Source of the DNA: Dipteris shenzhenensis
Lineage: Eukaryota > Polypodiophyta > Polypodiopsida > Gleicheniales
Length of the DNA: 64,000 nt
NCBI GenBank assembly: GCA_047967505.1
Contig: CM106540.1
Strand: one strand, 5' to 3'
Of this stretch, positions 22,563 to 35,360 are shown piece after piece; position 1 is the stretch's first letter, and every line of letters begins with the position of its first letter. A model generated the notes under the pieces. It made no database searches, was not told the origin of the DNA, and was given only the letters and a program-made list of their open reading frames with translations. The position numbers and the translations under genes are program-made.

Positions 22563-25500
22563 GGACGCTCCTAGGTGCATTATTCGAACAAGTACTTATC
22601 GGATGGGCATGCCACTTCACATGCAAGTCAATACCATCTAGGTTGGGACGCATGCAATATGATTTGGATGCTCGACCACACATTATATACCGTTTCCCTC
22701 CTAGTGTTATGCACCACTGTCAAAAAATGCGCTCCCAGTTATGTTATCCAAAAAATACTTATGGGATGTGCGTTCCACTTTGCATGCAGGTAAATACCAC
22801 CTAGATAGAGGCCTTTGCAAAGTATTGTGCCCATAGGATATGATTTGCATTGTCAGCCAAGCATTAAACTCCATTTTTGCCTTAGTGTCATGCGCAAGTA
22901 TCAAAAAACAATGTCCTAGGTGTGTTATTCCAACATTGAGTATTTATCAGATTGGCACACCACATTGCATGCAACTCAATAAAACCTAGGTTGAGGTGCG
23001 TGCAAAGTATTATGCCCATCAAATATGCTTTGCATGGTTGATGACGAATTATGCACCGTTTTCCTCCTAGTGTTATGCACAACCGTTAAAAAACGTGCTC
23101 CCAGGTGTGTTATCCGAACAAGTAAATATGGGATGGGCATGCTACTTTGCATGTAGGTCAATACCACTTGGATAGAGGCATGTGCAAAGTATTGAGTCCA
23201 TCGGATATGATTTGCATGGTCAACCAAGCATTAAAGTCCGTTTTTGCCTTAGTGTCATGCACAAGCATTAAAAAACACTGTCCTAGATGTGTTATTCCAA
23301 CAAGTACTTATCAAATTGGCATGCCTCATTGCATTCAACTCAATAGCACCTAGTTTGAGGTTTATGCAAAGTATTGTGTCCATCGGATATGCTATGCATG
23401 GTCGATCACACATTATTCCACCGTTTTTCCCCTTGTGTGTTATGCGAACAAGTACTTATGGTATGGGTGTGCACTTTGCATGCAAGTAAATACCACTTAG
23501 GTTGAGGCATGTGCAAAGTATTGTGCCCATCAGATATCCTTTGCATTGTTGATCAAGCATTAAACACCATTTTTGCCTCAGTGTGATGCACATCCGGAAA
23601 AAAACACGCTCCTAAGTGTGTTATCCGAACATGTACTTATCGGATAGGCACGCCACATTGCATGCAACTAAATACCACCTAGGTTAAGGTGCTTGTAGAG
23701 TATTATTCCCATAGTATATTCTTTGCATGGTCGATCATGCATTATACACCGTTTTTCTCCTAGTGTTATGCACAACTGTCAAAAAACGTGCTCCTAGGTG
23801 TGTTATCCGAACAAGTACTTATGGGATGGTGCGCCACTTTGCATGCAAGTAAATACCACCTAGGTTGAGGTGCATGCCAAGTATTTTTCCCATTCTATAT
23901 GCTTTTCATTGTCGATTCTCCCATCAAACACCGTTTTTTCCTCAGTGTGATGCACATCCATCAAAAAACGAGCAAAAAAATGCTCCTAGGTGTGTTATCT
24001 GAAAAGTACTTATTGGATGGGTGCGCCACTTCGCACACAAGTCAATACCATCTATGTTTAGATGCATGAAAAGTATTGTGTCCATAGGATATGATTTGCA
24101 TGCACGATCATGCATTATACTCCATTTTCCTCCTAGTGTTATGCACCACCATCAGAAAACGTGCTCCCAAACTATCCGAACAAGTACTTATGGGATGGGC
24201 GTGCCACTTTTTATGCAAGTAAATAACACTTGGATAGATGTTTATGCAAATTATTGTACCCATCGAATAGACTTTGCATTGTCGATCAAGCATAAAATAC
24301 CGTTTTTGCCTCAATGTGATCCACATCCATAAAAAAAGACACTCCTAAGTGTGTTATCCGAACAAGTACTTAACGGATGGGTGTGCCACATTTCATGCAA
24401 CTCAATACCACTTAGGTTGAGGTGCATTCAAAGTATTGTGCCCATCAGATATGCTTTGGATGGTCGATCACACATTATGCACCGCTTTCCCCCTATTGTT
24501 ATGTACAACCATTAAAAAATGCGCTCCTAGGTGTGTTATGCAAACAAGAACTTATAGGATGGGCACGCCACTTTGCATGCAAGTAAATACCACCTAGGTT
24601 GAGGTGTTTGCAAAGTATTGTGCCAAGTGGATAGGATTTGCATGGTCGATCAAGCATTAAACAACATTTTTACCTTAGTGTGATGCACATCCATAGTAAA
24701 ACACGCTCATAAGTGTTTTGACCGAACAAGTACTTATCGAATGGATGCACCACATTGCATGCAACTCAATACCACCTATTTTGAGGTGTATGCAGAGTAT
24801 TGTGCCCATCAGATATGCTATGCATGGTCGATCATGCATTATACACCATTTTCCCCCTAGTGTTATGCACAACCGTCAGAAAACGCACTCCTAGGTTTGT
24901 TATATGAACAAGTACTTATGGGATGGGTGCGCCTCTTTGCTTACAAGTAAATAACATGTAGTTTGAGGCACATGAAAATTATTGTGGCCATCTGATATGC
25001 TTTTCATGGTCGATGCACAATCGTCAAAAAACATGCTCCTAGATGTGTTATCCAAACAAGTACTTATTAGATGGGTGCGCCACTTTACACACAAGTCAAT
25101 AGCATCTATGTTGAGACAGGTGCACATTATTGTGTCCATCAGATATGATTTGCATGCTCGATCATGCATTATACATAGTTTTCCTCCTAGTGTTATGCAC
25201 CACCATTAAAAAACATGCTCCCAGGTGTGTTATCCAAACAAGTACTTATGGCATGGATGTGCCACTTTGCACGTAGGTCAATACCACTTGGTTAGAGGCT
25301 TGTGAAAATTATTATGCCCATCGGATATGATTTTCATGGTCCACCAAGCATTAAACTCCGTTTTTGTCTTAGTGTCACGCACAAGCATCAAAAAACACTA
25401 TCCTAGGTGTGTTATTCCAACAAATAGTTATGGGATTGGCATGCCACATTTCATGCAACTAAATACCACCTAGGTTGAGGGGCTGCGAAGTATTTTTCCC

Positions 25501-26165
25501 ATAGGATATGCTTTGCATGGTCAATCTTGTATTATGCATCATTTTCCCCCTTATGCTATGCACAATCGTAAAAAGATGCGCTCCCAGGTGTGTTATGCAA
25601 ACAAGAACTTATGGGATGGGCATGCCACTTTGCATGCAAGTAAACACCACCTAGTTTGAGGCACGTGCAAAGTATTGTGCCCATCGAATAGGCTTCACAT
25701 TGTCGATCCAGCATTAAACACTGTTTTCTCCTTAGTGTGATGCACATCCGTAAAAAAACACGCTCCTAAGTGTGCTATCCGAACAAGTACTTATCGGATG
25801 GGTACACCACATTGCTTGCAACTCAATACCACCTAAATTGAGGTGCATGCAGAGTATTGTGCCCATTGGATATGCTATGCATGATCGATCATGCATTATA
25901 TACCGTTTTCCCCCTAGTGTTATGCACAACCGTCAAAAATGCGCTCCCAGGTGTGTTATTTGAACAATGGGTGTGCCAACTAACATGCAAGTAAATACCA
26001 CTTAGATTGAGATACGTGGAAAGTATTGTGCCCATTTGATATGCTTTGCATGGTCGATTCTCACATTAAACACTGTTTTTGCCTTAGTGTGATGCACATC
26101 CATCAAAAAACACGCTCCTAGTTGTGTTATCAAAACAAGTACTTATTGGATGGGTAGTAGACAAT
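22563..26165. repeat. Satellite A: about 20 copies of a ~181-bp tandem repeat
   Basis: The marker GCTC(C)(T/C)AGGTGTGTTAT recurs near 22568, 22731, 22911, 23097, 23279, 23607, 23786, 23980, 24159, 24340, 24521, 24705, 24886, 25036, 25217, 25399, 25580, 25761, 25942 and 26112, so the period is about 181 bp with a few shortened units. Each unit also has AACAAGTACTTAT, TTTGCATGCAAGT, GCAAAGTATTGTGCCCATC and TTTGCATGGTCGATC. Units differ noticeably from each other by eye. Open frames here are by-products. Confidence 0.97.
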
Positions 26166-26224
26166 TGCAGATGAGAGAATAAAATGTAGTCTTTTTTGCA
26201 TTTTTTATCAATGCTAATCGCTCA

Positions 26225-27442
26225 TTGAATCTTCAATGAGATTGAAGTTGGGTTTTTGTCGGTTGGACATACACATGACGATATCGATCAGGTTTTTAGC
26301 ACAGTCTCAAGAGAGCTAAAACCCAAGGACATGGAGACGATGGATGACTTGATAAGAAAATGTGGGAGGCAAGTTGGTGGCGCAAGGAAGGTACAATATG
26401 CTCCATGGTTGAAAGGATGTATGATTGGAAGAGCTTTATTCTACCTTTCATACAAAAAGGTGATGATGCCCTGATTGGTCATAGTGCTCCACACTACTTT
26501 CGTTTTTTCTTAAAGGATGGAAAACTAGTGATACAGTGGCAACACTATTCTCATGATACAACATGGAAACCCAAAGAACCATACTGTCTCTTGACTTCAA
26601 TCCTCCCGAGCAAAGAAATGCATCCAGTATGGGCTCCTATAAAAGAATTCAGTGAGAAATCTAAAGGTGAAATAGAAGGCTTAAAATATTTTATTACATA
26701 CAAAGAGGAAATGCTTCATAGATTTCTTGATTGGAAGCCCTATTGGAAGGAATGCATTACTGTTGTAATTAAGAAGACCCATCAATTGATTTAAAGGACC
26801 TTGAGAAGATGTGAGCAGATGATCCAAGGCAAAACGGCCTTTATTTTGGCCAAATGTTGGTAACGACTTAGAGAGGACCAAGGAAGAGAGAGTTCATGCC
26901 AGAAGTAGATATAGACATCCAATGTTTTATTGCAGTTTGACCATCGAATGATGAGCATGAGAATGTTAAGTTCTGGGTTGCAAAATGGTGGACGTGAGCA
27001 CAGATGACAAGCGAAAAGTTGCAACATTTATAGCACTATGTTATGAGCCAAGGGGTAGGAAGGAGAATCAGGATAACAATACACTATATATTGGTTGTTT
27101 GAAAAAGGAATGGGTTTCAAACCATGAAGCAGTTTCATAGCTTTCCACAGAGATAGTCATAGTATTCTGGAAATCAAGGATAAAGAAAACAAGGAAGCAC
27201 ATGGGATATGATGTAGAAGAAAAAATAAGAATACCGATCGCTACCCATTATTTCGCACATTACAGAGTTTTTGAAGATGCTCGCTAAGGAGGAAGTAGAA
27301 GGAGATAGTGCAAATGAAGAATGCCCATGACAATACCATTCAAGCATCAATAAAGACTCCGGATGATGGTCTTCAGATGAGATTGAATGAGGATGGCATC
27401 CAAGTAATAAGTGATGATGAATTGGACATTCAAACAAACTAG
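26225..27442 (+). pseudogene. Second, decayed fragment of the GHTHxxID (DUF7869-like) family
   Basis: Starts inside the family core: VGFLSVGHTHDDIDQVFSTV from about 26246, continuing to about 26395. The homologous reading then moves to another frame (MYDWKSFILPFIQKGDD..., HYFRFFLKDGKLVIQWQHYS, to HQLI at 26794), a clear frameshift. Further remnants follow (FWVAKWWT near 26965 and a possible acidic end VISDDELDIQTN with a stop at 27440). The N-terminal half is missing. It is on the opposite strand from the copy at 20105-22562, and satellite A fills the space between them. Sequence differences show it is a separate family member, not a recent copy. Confidence 0.6.
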
Positions 27443-27639
27443 TTGCCCATTTGTACTTAACACATTTGTAAAGGTAGAATTGAGTTATTAAAAAGGCTGC
27501 GTGTCAGACTCCTTTGTACAAAGACTCATGGAGAGCAATATTTCTTATAAACATATGACAATGTAAAATTGTAAGCATAGCTATTACTATTTTTGGAGCA
27601 CATTTAAAGAGTCGTCCATGCCTCTTGTCTATTTTAACC

Positions 27640-29590
27640 TTAAAATTTTTGGGACTTCAAGAGTGTTATAGTGTTCCCTTGCAAAGTATCATGGCCATAG
27701 TGTCCCATTTGGATGACTAGAATACCACCGAGGTATTGTTTTTTCAACCACAATAGGGGATGCATTGGCAAAAACATGGAAATATTAATTCTTGACCATG
27801 CAAATGGGATTCGATGGCCATGATATTTTTCATGGGCCTCAATATAGGTGATTTTAAATTTTTTGCAAAGTATCATGGCCATCAAGTCCTGTTTGCAAGA
27901 CTAAAATACCACCGAGGCAATTTTTTCAATAGAAGAGGGGATGCATGGGCGAAAACATGGACATGCTCATCCTTGACCATGCATAATGGGATCTGATTGC
28001 CATGATATTTTGCATAGGACTCAATATAGGTGAACTTAAGTCCCATTCAAAGTACCCATTTGCATGATTAGAATACCACTGAGGCATTTGTACCAAAGAG
28101 GGGATGCATGGGCAAAAACCTGGAAATATTCATGCTTGACCATGTAAATGGATAGCCATAATATTTTGCAGGAGACTTAATCTATGTGATTTTTAGTAAC
28201 ACTGGAAGTATCATGGCTATCGGGTCTGATTGCATGTCTAGAATAGCACAGAGGAATATTTTTGAACCAAAAGAAGGGAAACCTAGGCAAAAACATGGAA
28301 ATGTTACTTCTTGGCCATGCAAATGGGATTCGATGGCCATGATATTTTGCATGGGACTCAATATAGATGATTTTAAGTCTCTTCAAAAGTATCATGGCCA
28401 TAAGAACCCATTTGCATGACTAGAATACCATCGAGGGATTTTTTTCAAACCAGAAGAGAGAATGCATGGGAAAAAACGTGGAAATGTTCATTCTCAACCA
28501 TGAAAATAGGATCCTATGGCCATGAAAATTTCCATGGGCCTCAATATAGGTGAATTTAAGTCCTTTTCAAAGTGTCATGGCCATAAAATTGCATTTGCAT
28601 GATTAGAAGACCACTGGTTCTTTTTTTTTAACCAAAAGAGGGGATGCATGGGCAAAATCAGGGAAATGTTCATTCTTTTTTCAAAACCAGAAGAGGGGAT
28701 GCTTTGGCAAAAACAGGGAAATGTTCATTATTGGCCATGAAAATGGGATCTAATGGCCATGATATTTTTCATGGGACTCAGTTTTAGTGCCTTGCAAAGT
28801 ATCATGGCCATTGGGGATCCCATTTGCATGACTAGAATACCACCGCCGAGGGATGTTTTTGAAACACCAAACAGGATGCATGGGCAATTACTTGAAAATG
28901 TTAATTCGTGACCATGCAAATGCAACCCAATGGCCATGATGTTTTGCATAGGCCTCAATATAAGTGATTTTAAGTCCCTTGGAAAGTATCATGGCCATCG
29001 GGTCCCATTTGCATTGACAAGAAGACCACTAATGAACTTTTATGAACCACAAGAGGGGCTGCATGGGAATTTTTGTGTGGAAATGTTCATTATTGGCCAT
29101 GAAAATGGGATCTCATGGGCATGAAATTATGCATGGGACTCAATATAGGTGATTATTATTCTTGAAAAGGATCATGGTCCTCAGTCCTATTCGCATGACT
29201 AGAATACCACTGAGGCATTGTTTTGAACCAAAAGAGGGTATACATGGGCAAAAACATGGAAATGTTAATTATTGACCATGAAAATGGGATCTTCTCGCCA
29301 TGAAAATTTTCATAAGTCTCAATCTAGGTGACTTCAAGTTTCTTGTAAAGTATTATGGCCATCAGGTCCCATTTGCATGACCAGAATACCATTGAGGCAT
29401 TATTTTGAACCAGAAGAGAGGATGCATGGGCCAAACACATGGAAATGCTCATTCTTGATGGTGAAAATGGGATACAATGGCCATGAGATTTTTCATGATC
29501 CTCAATATAGTTGAATTTAACTCCCTTGCAAAATTTCATGGCCATTGGGTCCCATTTGCATGACTAGAAGACCGCCGGTGCATTTTTTTG
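27640..29590. repeat. Satellite B, first block: about 11 copies of a ~182-bp tandem repeat
   Basis: The marker AAGTATCATGGCCAT recurs near 27690, 27876, 28050 (degenerate), 28213, 28393, 28574, 28803, 28989, 29172, 29353 and 29535. Units contain TTTGCATGACTAGAATACCA, GAGGGGATGCATGGGCAAAA, TGGAAATGTTCATTC and CTCAATATAGGTGA. The unit at 28574 is longer (229 bp) through a partial internal duplication. No gene. Confidence 0.95.
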
Positions 29591-29605
29591 AACCGAATTG
29601 GCCAA

Positions 29606-30720
29606 TCAATGGGTCCATGCTAGAAAGTCTAGTTTTTTTAACACACCATGTGTGTTCTCCTTGTCTAGCAATTGATAATAATGATCGTAGAAACATATAT
29701 CTAATTTGGAAAGTTGCATTGCACATCTACTTGCATAGTGCAATTCCCCTATAGATCCATGAATCACATCCATGAATCCTAAAATGCATTCTATCCATTG
29801 CCATTGCTCATAAGATGAAGGGTATATATCTGAACAAAAATAAAAAATAAGTGATGGGTCATTGTTTGCTTGGGTGTAGCCATTTTTGGTGAGGTTCAGG
29901 GACTTTTTTGTATATAGGTATCTTGCATCATCCATAAATTATGCAATGCTCAATGGAATTTGGCTGACTTTGTGTTCAAGTTGTAGTACACATTCCAAAC
30001 TTGAACATGAGAGAGAAAAATTATGGAATAAAGATTTGTAACTAGACCATTAAAGCATTACAAGTGCTATGTTGCATGTGAAGCATGCATCTAGAAGACT
30101 ATAGGATATAGCAATTTATTCAAAAACATCAAAATTCTATACATACATAGATGCAACCAAGTAATCATTCTAAAGTACACTATGTGAGCTTCTCCTCAAC
30201 CCAAGGACACACCTAAATGAGATCATTATGCATGGGTTAACAGGCCCCCAAAGTTGTGCTAAAGTGATGCATACCCATTTGAGAGCACGCTCCATAACCT
30301 TTTTTTGATTTGTTGAAAACCAAAACGGATTGAAAATTTGGAATCCAAACATTGGGACTAAGTACATGGTGGTCTTAAAACATTGATAGTTATTGGTATT
30401 GATATCTAGATTCACCCTGAAATGGAAGAAGTTGGAAAAGTGCAATTTGTGCATGTGCAAATATATTTTAATAAATCCAACACTATTTACAATTTTGAAT
30501 TGCTCCTTTTTCCATGCACTTGCTTGCTATATGGCTCATAAGCATGCCAAAGGTCATTGCATTTAATAATACACAACATCAAACCCGATAGTGTGCCCTT
30601 TAGCCTATTTGTGTTTTGACGCATTTTAGGCCACATTGCACTTGTTTGGGATATCCAAGTCTGCTGATGTGTATTGTCGAAGGAGGGAAAACCGGCAGTT
30701 GAAATTGGAACATCATGCAA
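29606..30720 (-). other. Unrecognised minus-strand open segments
   Basis: Three open segments follow each other: 29935-29606 (109 codons, with YEQWQWIECILGFMDVIHGS), 30460-30170 (96 codons) and 30720-30487 (77 codons). Their residue make-up is protein-like in places, for example TWISQTSAMWPKMRQNTNRL, but I recognise no family. They might be exons or a decayed gene; they may also be chance. Confidence 0.25.
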
Positions 30721-31888
30721 CCATAGGCTGGTTCAACTCAATTGCCAAGCATGTGATTGTCCTAAACTAGAGTGGTTGAACAGACATTAGTTATTGTCCA
30801 ACTATGTGGCATGGTTGAGCAGAAATTAACAGCAATATATTGTTATTTTACTAAACCAACCTGGTGGTTGGAACACCATGCAACCCTGGCTGCTTCATCT
30901 CAATCACCAGTTCTGTGATTGTCTGGAACCTGCATGGTTGAATAGACATTAGTTATTGACCAGCTCAGCGGTTGAAATTATTGTGTTTCTTAGTACTTAA
31001 ATTCATTAAATTTAATTTCCTGCTATTCGGGTCATATACCACTATTAAATTGTAAAATTCAAAAATGAAAAGCAATATATTGTTATTTTCTAATGGTGAA
31101 ATTTAGAAATGAAAAGAAATATACTTGTTATTGTCTAATATGTGAAGTTGAGACCATCAAGCTAAACCATCCCGGTGGTTGAAACTATGACAGTGTCCTA
31201 AACCATCCTGGTGGTTGAAATTATGACTGTCCTAAACGTGTCCTAAACTTGACATTGTGACCGTCCTAAACCAGCGTGGTGGTTGAAAATTGTTTTGCTT
31301 CATTATATACTTTAATTAGACCATGTTTTGTATTCTTTTAGTAGTAGCTGCAAAAGGGGGCTCATTGTTCTGTTGTTACCGCGTGTTGGGTCAGCAGACG
31401 GAGTTGTATCTCAAGTTTATGGATTAGAATTTGGACATTTCAATTGGGCAGAGGAGCTTTGAGCATTGTGAGCCCTAGTACGTCAGGAAACTCAAAGACA
31501 ATAATGTTTGTTGTTGCAAAACACACATAGACTTTGACCGAGCCTAGCAAGCTATGAATCACTTGAGATCTTGTCGTGTTGGAGCATTGCTCCATGGGGA
31601 TCGATGCCCATGACTCCCCAATGAATGCGTAGTTTGTAGGCCACCTATATCGTCATCATGTTTTGCAAGGGAGGGTAGGTTTTATAGCCTAAGGTATCTG
31701 TGGGAGCCAGTGGTTTGTCCAAAGGGAGACCATGAATGGCACATGATTGAATGCATTCGTGACACATGCAAGCGTTGTAGTTTGAAGCTGAAGAAGAAGT
31801 TTGTCCAAGTGAAATGAGGGAAGACAACCATGTTGCTCTAAATTGAAGGAGATTTGAAAATGTCAATGTTGAAGGATTCAATAAAACT
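30721..31888. repeat. Interval with diverged short repeats (GGTGGTTGAAA, CAGACATTAGTTATTG)
   Basis: Two units about 180 bp apart share GTGATTGTC and AGACATTAGTTATTG (30750-30960). Three short units with CC(C/T)GGTGGTTGAAA lie at 31165-31290. The rest up to 31888 is without a credible gene. Confidence 0.6.
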
Positions 31889-32575
31889 ACTACCGTGCTA
31901 TCCTAAAATATGTTACACACAGTGCTATACTAAAACAGTGCCCTTTATAATGTTTATCGTTTTGTTAACCGTCAAATTTCATCCCATGCTTGCTTTAAGT
32001 ATATCCCAACAACCACCGCATCGGTTTCCCATAATGATTCCACACATCCTACAAATCCATTCATCTTGTAATAATAGAAGGAAACCACCGTGCTGGTGGC
32101 TGTTCATTTCCTAGTGCAACCAACTACCATGCTAGCGATAACTTATCCTACACTAATCTTGCACTACTACTGTGCTATCCCTACACTACTGCCGTGCTAT
32201 CCTAAAATTTGTTGCACAATGCTATACTAAAACAGTGCCCTTTAAACTGTTTATCATTTTGTTAACAGTCAGATTTCATCCCATGCTTGCTTTTAGTATA
32301 TCCCAAATAACCACCGCACTGTTTCCCATAATGAATCCACACATCCTATAAATCCATTCATCTTGTAATAATAGAAGCAAACCGCCACACTGGTGGATGT
32401 TCATATCCTAGTGCAACCAACCACTGCGCTGGCGATAACTTATCTTCCACTAATCTTGCACTACTACCATGCTATCCCTACACTACTGCCGTGCTATCTT
32501 AAAATTTGTTGCAAAATGTTGGTGCCCTTTAGATTGGTTACCATTAACCGTCAGATTTCAACCACCAGGTAACTT
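31889..32575. repeat. ~298-bp tandem repeat, about 2.3 copies
   Basis: GTGCTATCCTAAAAT recurs at 31895, 32194 and 32491 (last with one change). Shared inner blocks include GTCA(A/G)ATTTCATCCCATGC and ATCCATTCATCTTGTAATAA. Confidence 0.92.
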
Positions 32576-32751
32576 AAAACATTTATATACTAACATGGAA
32601 GCAGGTCGATACAAAATCAGGAATTACGAGTACCATGAGAATATCCACAAGTCTAAGAAATGTCTGCAAGATTTTTATTGTTTCAAAACACAACGACATT
32701 TTGCTTTTTCAAGGAAATGTCAAACTCCCAATGATCTTATCAACCTCTCTA

Positions 32752-33064
32752 TGGCAAGCAATGCCTCATGATCTATGGAGTAGTCTAAGGTGGATGGAAC
32801 CTATGTGGAGACATGATGAAGAGAGTGCTCATGACATGTACCTCAAGTCAATTAGGTTCCAAGATAGATTAGCTTGGACTCATAAAGAGAATCTTGAGAT
32901 AGTGCAAAGTGCTTGATTGATATTACTTCAAATGAACCTCCCTTTTATAGGTGAGGGTACTTACATCCATATGCTTGCTCACATGTGGGATATCTCCTCC
33001 ATGCCATGTGGCAGCTTGCCCTTTACTCATACCTTTGCTCTACATGGCACCACAACTCTCAACA
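32752..33064 (-). repeat. 3' LTR of the small LTR element
   Basis: Matches 35036-35360 over its whole length with few differences. The main ones are an 8-base insertion (GTGCTCAT region near 35336) in the other LTR and a small gap near the CA end. Confidence 0.85.
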
Positions 33065-33075
33065 CCTCCCCTTGG
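33065..33075 (-). promoter_or_regulatory. Polypurine tract of the LTR element
   Basis: The minus strand reads CCAAGGGGAGG directly before the 3' LTR, where second-strand priming is expected. Confidence 0.7.
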
Positions 33076-33848
33076 TGCCATGATCCTTTAGCTACTGCAA
33101 GGTGGTCATATGTGAGTTACAAGATCAAATTCTCCCCTAGGTGCTTACATGGCTACTCTCAGGTGGTCAGGTTTGATTTACAAAATATAGGCAAGATTGG
33201 AAAGGTTTTTGTTTCTCAATACATTCCATTGATGTCACCTTTTGGCTCATGGCTTGATGACAATGGCGTTCGCTTCTTTGCTTGTTGTAGCTTCATGCAT
33301 GATGCTTTGTTCTTCCATGTGCCTTGATGCTTTATGTGTGGATGCCATGCTTCATGCTATGGTCGTCTCATGCACTTGTGCTTTTGGCATGCTTATTGCA
33401 TTCATGCGTCACTTTTCCATTTGTTGCAAAGGTCTTACCATGAGATTTATTTTGCTTCAATGGCAATGTCTAATTGCTAACAATGATTCTAACTTGATAG
33501 ACGCGTAGAGCTCAAAAAGACGATCACTTTCTCTTTTTGGAGCGTGTCCAAATTCTTCTTGGATTGCAAGTTATGGCTTGTCGAAGTTTCTGTGAAGAAG
33601 AGGGCCTTTGATGATGTGGCACAGGGATTCACATGCTGAATTCCATACTGTGCTTATCAAGGGACTCTGTGCTTAAGTGGCACTGTGGTGACTTTTTAAC
33701 CTAGCTTGGTTAACCCAAGTGTAAGAAAACTTAACCATGGTCCAAGTAATTGAACCTAACCATGGTGATCTTTAATCTAGCCACAGTTAAATACTATCTT
33801 GACAGGTGTCAAACTCCTAACCATAGACTAACCTAAGGTCATACAGGC

Positions 33849-33892
33849 TTAGCTGAGTGGCTTATCTACCCCGTGATCTAAGGTTGGAACCT
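33849..33892 (+). promoter_or_regulatory. tRNA-like internal promoter, possible SINE head
   Basis: TAGCTGAGTGG at 33850-33860 is a full match to the RNA polymerase III A box. GGTTGGAACCT at 33882-33892 matches the B box with one change (G for C). The starts are 32 bases apart, as in tRNAs and plant SINEs. It lies inside the LTR element, so it may be a SINE that inserted there. No full tRNA fold is seen. Confidence 0.4.
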
Positions 33893-35023
33893 TAGCAGAG
33901 GAGAAGGAAAGCTTTTTCTTCTCTGCACAAGGAGACGACGAACGCGAAGGTCTACGAATTCGGGCTCGTGGAGTAGGAGCCAAAGTCTTGTGGGATTTCG
34001 TAGCTAGAGTAGTCGCTGCTCTTCGTTGGAGGGATCGGCTCATTGGAGTCTTCGAGTAGTTGCAACTCGTTGTGAGCTCAGAGTTGTCCAAAGGCATTGG
34101 TGCTCAGGTCGGCTGGTGGGAGGCTACTGAACCATGTGTGCTATTTGCTAGAGCGGGTCGTAGATAGCGCGCTGGTTGGCGTGCATGAAGGTTAAAGTTG
34201 CCTTTTGTTTGGGCTACAGCCATAGAGCCAGGAGCCGAGAGAGCCACAGAGGTGTAGACAAGGGCTGGAGAGCAGCTTTGGCGATGGAGTGTAGTTATGG
34301 CTCGTTGGACCTATTGGCTATCAGAGTCCGTTAGTGACCCAAGTTGGTGTCACTGCTTATTCTGTCGACTGAAGGAGACCTTTGTGCATCGTGCTATTTG
34401 TGACCTTTGTTGGAGCGTTGTGGGGGCACTATAGGAGTCGATGATGACAACAAAGGCTTGGTTCCTATTGTTGGAAGCCTTGCTGCGATGGAGCGACTAA
34501 ATGTTGGGACTGAGGCACTGCTACCATCTGACTACTGTGTCATAGATGATGAGGCCGCCTATAGCTAGTTGCTTTGTGCCTTGCTTGTTGTAAGAGATGG
34601 CTGGAGCCGAACGTTGCTTGGCACTATAGATGGCTACCGAGAGGCTTTGGCTGTTGCAGAGGGCTGTTATAGGAGGCAAGGCTATCTGCAGTGGACTGTC
34701 AGCTATCGAGGCTTAGCTCTACCATGGAGTTGATGGATTTAGTGGCTGATAGCAAGGTTGAAAGCTCTCAATGATATTTCTTTCTTTCATTAGAAGAAAT
34801 CTCTCACATGAATCCTCATAAAGAAAATACTCAAGGGACTTTCTTGCTCTCATAGAATAAGGAACACTCAAGCTCACAATGAATCTCTCATGAAATGGAT
34901 GGACGGAAAATTTCTCTCTCAAGGGATGGAAATTTGTTCTCAATCTAAAACTAAAACTAACCTAAGAGAAAAAACATGAGCTCCTATGACATGCCTACAA
35001 CTAATCTAGGAGACTAGACCTAA

Positions 35024-35035
35024 GCTCTGATACCA
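35024..35035 (-). promoter_or_regulatory. Primer-binding site (initiator-Met tRNA)
   Basis: The minus strand reads TGGTATCAGAGC, the complement of the 3' end of plant initiator-Met tRNA, directly after the 5' LTR. This is the usual primer site of plant Copia and many TRIM elements. Confidence 0.88.
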
Positions 35036-35360
35036 TGACAAAACATGCGTGCCTCAAGATCTATGGAGCACTCTAAGGTGGATGGAACCTATGTGGAGAC
35101 ATGATGAAGAGAGTGCTCATGACATGTACCTCAAGTCAATTAGGTTCCAAGATAGATTAGCTTGGACTCATAAAGAGAATCTTGAGATAGTGCAAAGTGC
35201 TTGATTGATATTACTTCAAATGAACCTCCCTTTTATAGGTGAGGGTACTTATATCCATATGCTTGCTCACATGTGGGATATCTCCTCTATGCCATGTGGC
35301 AGCTTGCCCTTTACTCATACCTTTGCTCTACATGTGCTCATGGCACCACAACTCTCAACA
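35036..35360 (-). repeat. 5' LTR of the small LTR element
   Basis: 325 bp, bounded on the minus strand by TGTTGAGAG at 35360 and TTTTGTCA at 35036, with the primer-binding site directly following. Confidence 0.85.

Larger units (their letters stand above)
32752..35360 (-). mobile_element. Small non-coding LTR retrotransposon (TRIM/LARD-like), minus strand
   Basis: Two similar direct repeats of 313 and 325 bp bound an interior of about 2 kb that has no gag or pol. The primer-binding site is next to the right repeat and a purine-rich tract is next to the left one, which sets the minus-strand orientation. On that strand each LTR begins TGTTGAGAG and ends in CA. Flanking bases (CTCTA and AGCAT) are not a target-site duplication, so the element may have recombined or been partly rearranged. 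Such elements depend on enzymes from related coding elements, probably of the Copia type. Confidence 0.8.

Noticed and set aside
22563-26165. CRISPR-like regular spacing of repeats
   Set aside because: Units of 181 bp are contiguous and wholly repeated, without unique spacers, and the genome is eukaryotic; this is a satellite.
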